Below, one piece after another: positions 5,931 to 6,232 of a DNA stretch of 6,232 nucleotides (within the stretch, counting starts at the first letter, position 1; each line of letters starts with the position of its first letter). Location: contig VGMK01000129.1 of assembly GCA_016866375.1 (NCBI GenBank), forward strand, positions 1 to 6,232, in the 5' to 3' direction. This DNA comes from Bacteroidota bacterium (GTDB lineage: Bacteria; Bacteroidota; Bacteroidia; Flavobacteriales_D; Crocinitomicaceae). The notes beneath the pieces were generated by a model. It was not told the origin of the DNA. It did no database searches and was given only the letters and a program-made list of their open reading frames with translations. Both the position numbers and the translations under genes were made by a program.

Positions 5931-6024
5931 AAGTTCTTTTTATACGTACTGAGGTTCTCAGACGCATTGTAAACCCGCAGACCCATACGGAGCGCCCCCG
6001 TCGGTCTACCCACTCATTGAAACA

Positions 6025-6150
6025 ATGGAGGGAGGGAAAAATTTACCCCCGGAAAAAATTTTGACCGAGGGTGAAAAAACGGAACAGGAAATTGACACGC
6101 AACTGGAAATTTTAGCAGAAATTCTGGTTGCATTATTAGAAAAAGAGTAA
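6025..6150 (+). CDS. 41-residue acidic helical protein
   Basis: ATG at 6025 to TAA at 6148-6150 encodes a Glu-rich peptide that begins MEGGKNLPPEKILTEGEKTE and ends with an amphipathic helix (QLEILAEILVALLEKE). The helix suggests protein-protein contact. Its stop is 4 bp before the ATG of the next gene, pointing to translational coupling and a shared operon with the 94-bp-distant MerR-like gene. The frame is open upstream to 5953 without another ATG. A second frame is also open across 5955-6058, but it ends inside this ORF and looks less protein-like. I do not recognise the family; a real gene is likely from the tight spacing. Confidence 0.55.
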   Translation: MEGGKNLPPEKILTEGEKTEQEIDTQLEILAEILVALLEKE

Positions 6151-6154
6151 AACT

Positions 6155-6232
6155 ATGAATGAAGAAAAATTTCAGCAGTTGCTAAAAGAAAATTTTAGCA
6201 AGGAAAACTCTATTACCCCCTTTAGAACAGGA
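6155..6232 (+). CDS. Start of an unidentified gene, cut by the window end
   Basis: ATG at 6155 opens a frame still open after 26 codons at the right edge, beginning MNEEKFQQLLKENFSKENS and then ITPFRTG. It is 4 bp downstream of the 41-residue ORF and shares its Glu/Lys-rich style and the AAAATTT codon habit of the MerR-like gene. Too little is visible to name it. From context (regulator, small helper, larger gene) a recombinase, replication or mobilisation protein is conceivable, but nothing in the 26 residues shows it. Confidence 0.55.
   Translation, partial: MNEEKFQQLLKENFSKENSITPFRTG

Noticed and set aside
6046..6082. Hairpin with arms around ACCCCCGG and CCGAGGGT as a terminator
   Set aside because: It has a mismatch, lies inside the 41-residue ORF, and no T-run follows.

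Overview
The window looks like accessory DNA from a Bacteroidota (Bacteroidetes) chromosome or large mobile element. It is AT-rich, and no clear GGAGG ribosome binding site stands before any start. The protein types (a short exported orphan, a PH-like protein beginning with a GGGILTPD-type segment, a small TAKRDIGN-type protein) fit that phylum from memory. No rRNA, tRNA, CRISPR array or complete insertion sequence was found, and no universally conserved gene fixes the genus.

Layout, left to right. (1) 63-445 and 1829-2354 are two arrays of the same roughly 115-bp direct tandem repeat, in the same orientation. Each unit has a 21-codon + stop reading frame (66 nt) followed by a conserved 49-nt AT-rich spacer. 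Differences between copies fall mainly in synonymous or conservative positions of the plus-strand frame, so the repeat looks like the 3' end of a protein gene deposited many times, not plain satellite DNA. (2) Between the arrays lie a gene for a small exported protein (721-1314), the N-terminal HTH remnant of an IS481-like transposase (1304-1435, plus strand), and the C-terminal half of an rve/DDE transposase of IS3/IS481 type (1435-1828, minus strand, one frameshift). The second remnant is cut off exactly where array 2 starts. (3) 2496-3473 encodes a 325-residue cytoplasmic protein with an N-terminal block of G-x-W/Y strands and an unrecognised helical C-terminal part. (4) Convergent to it is a minus-strand pair, a 179-residue orphan (4370-3831) followed 12 bp later by a PH-like protein (3818-3537). 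A separate 62-residue minus-strand gene lies at 4710-4522. (5) From about 4790 the base pattern changes, with long A/T and G/C runs. An 18-bp perfect palindrome precedes a MerR-like regulator (about 5040-5930), followed by a 41-codon ORF (6025-6150) and the first 26 codons of another gene that leaves the window.

How the parts may work together. The left 2.4 kb is best read as a site that has repeatedly received and lost mobile DNA. The repeat unit could be a duplicated attachment site made from a gene 3' end, but no recombinase is visible to prove this. The right end looks like the first genes of an operon or element under a MerR-type regulator. The middle genes are orphans whose joint function I cannot assign.
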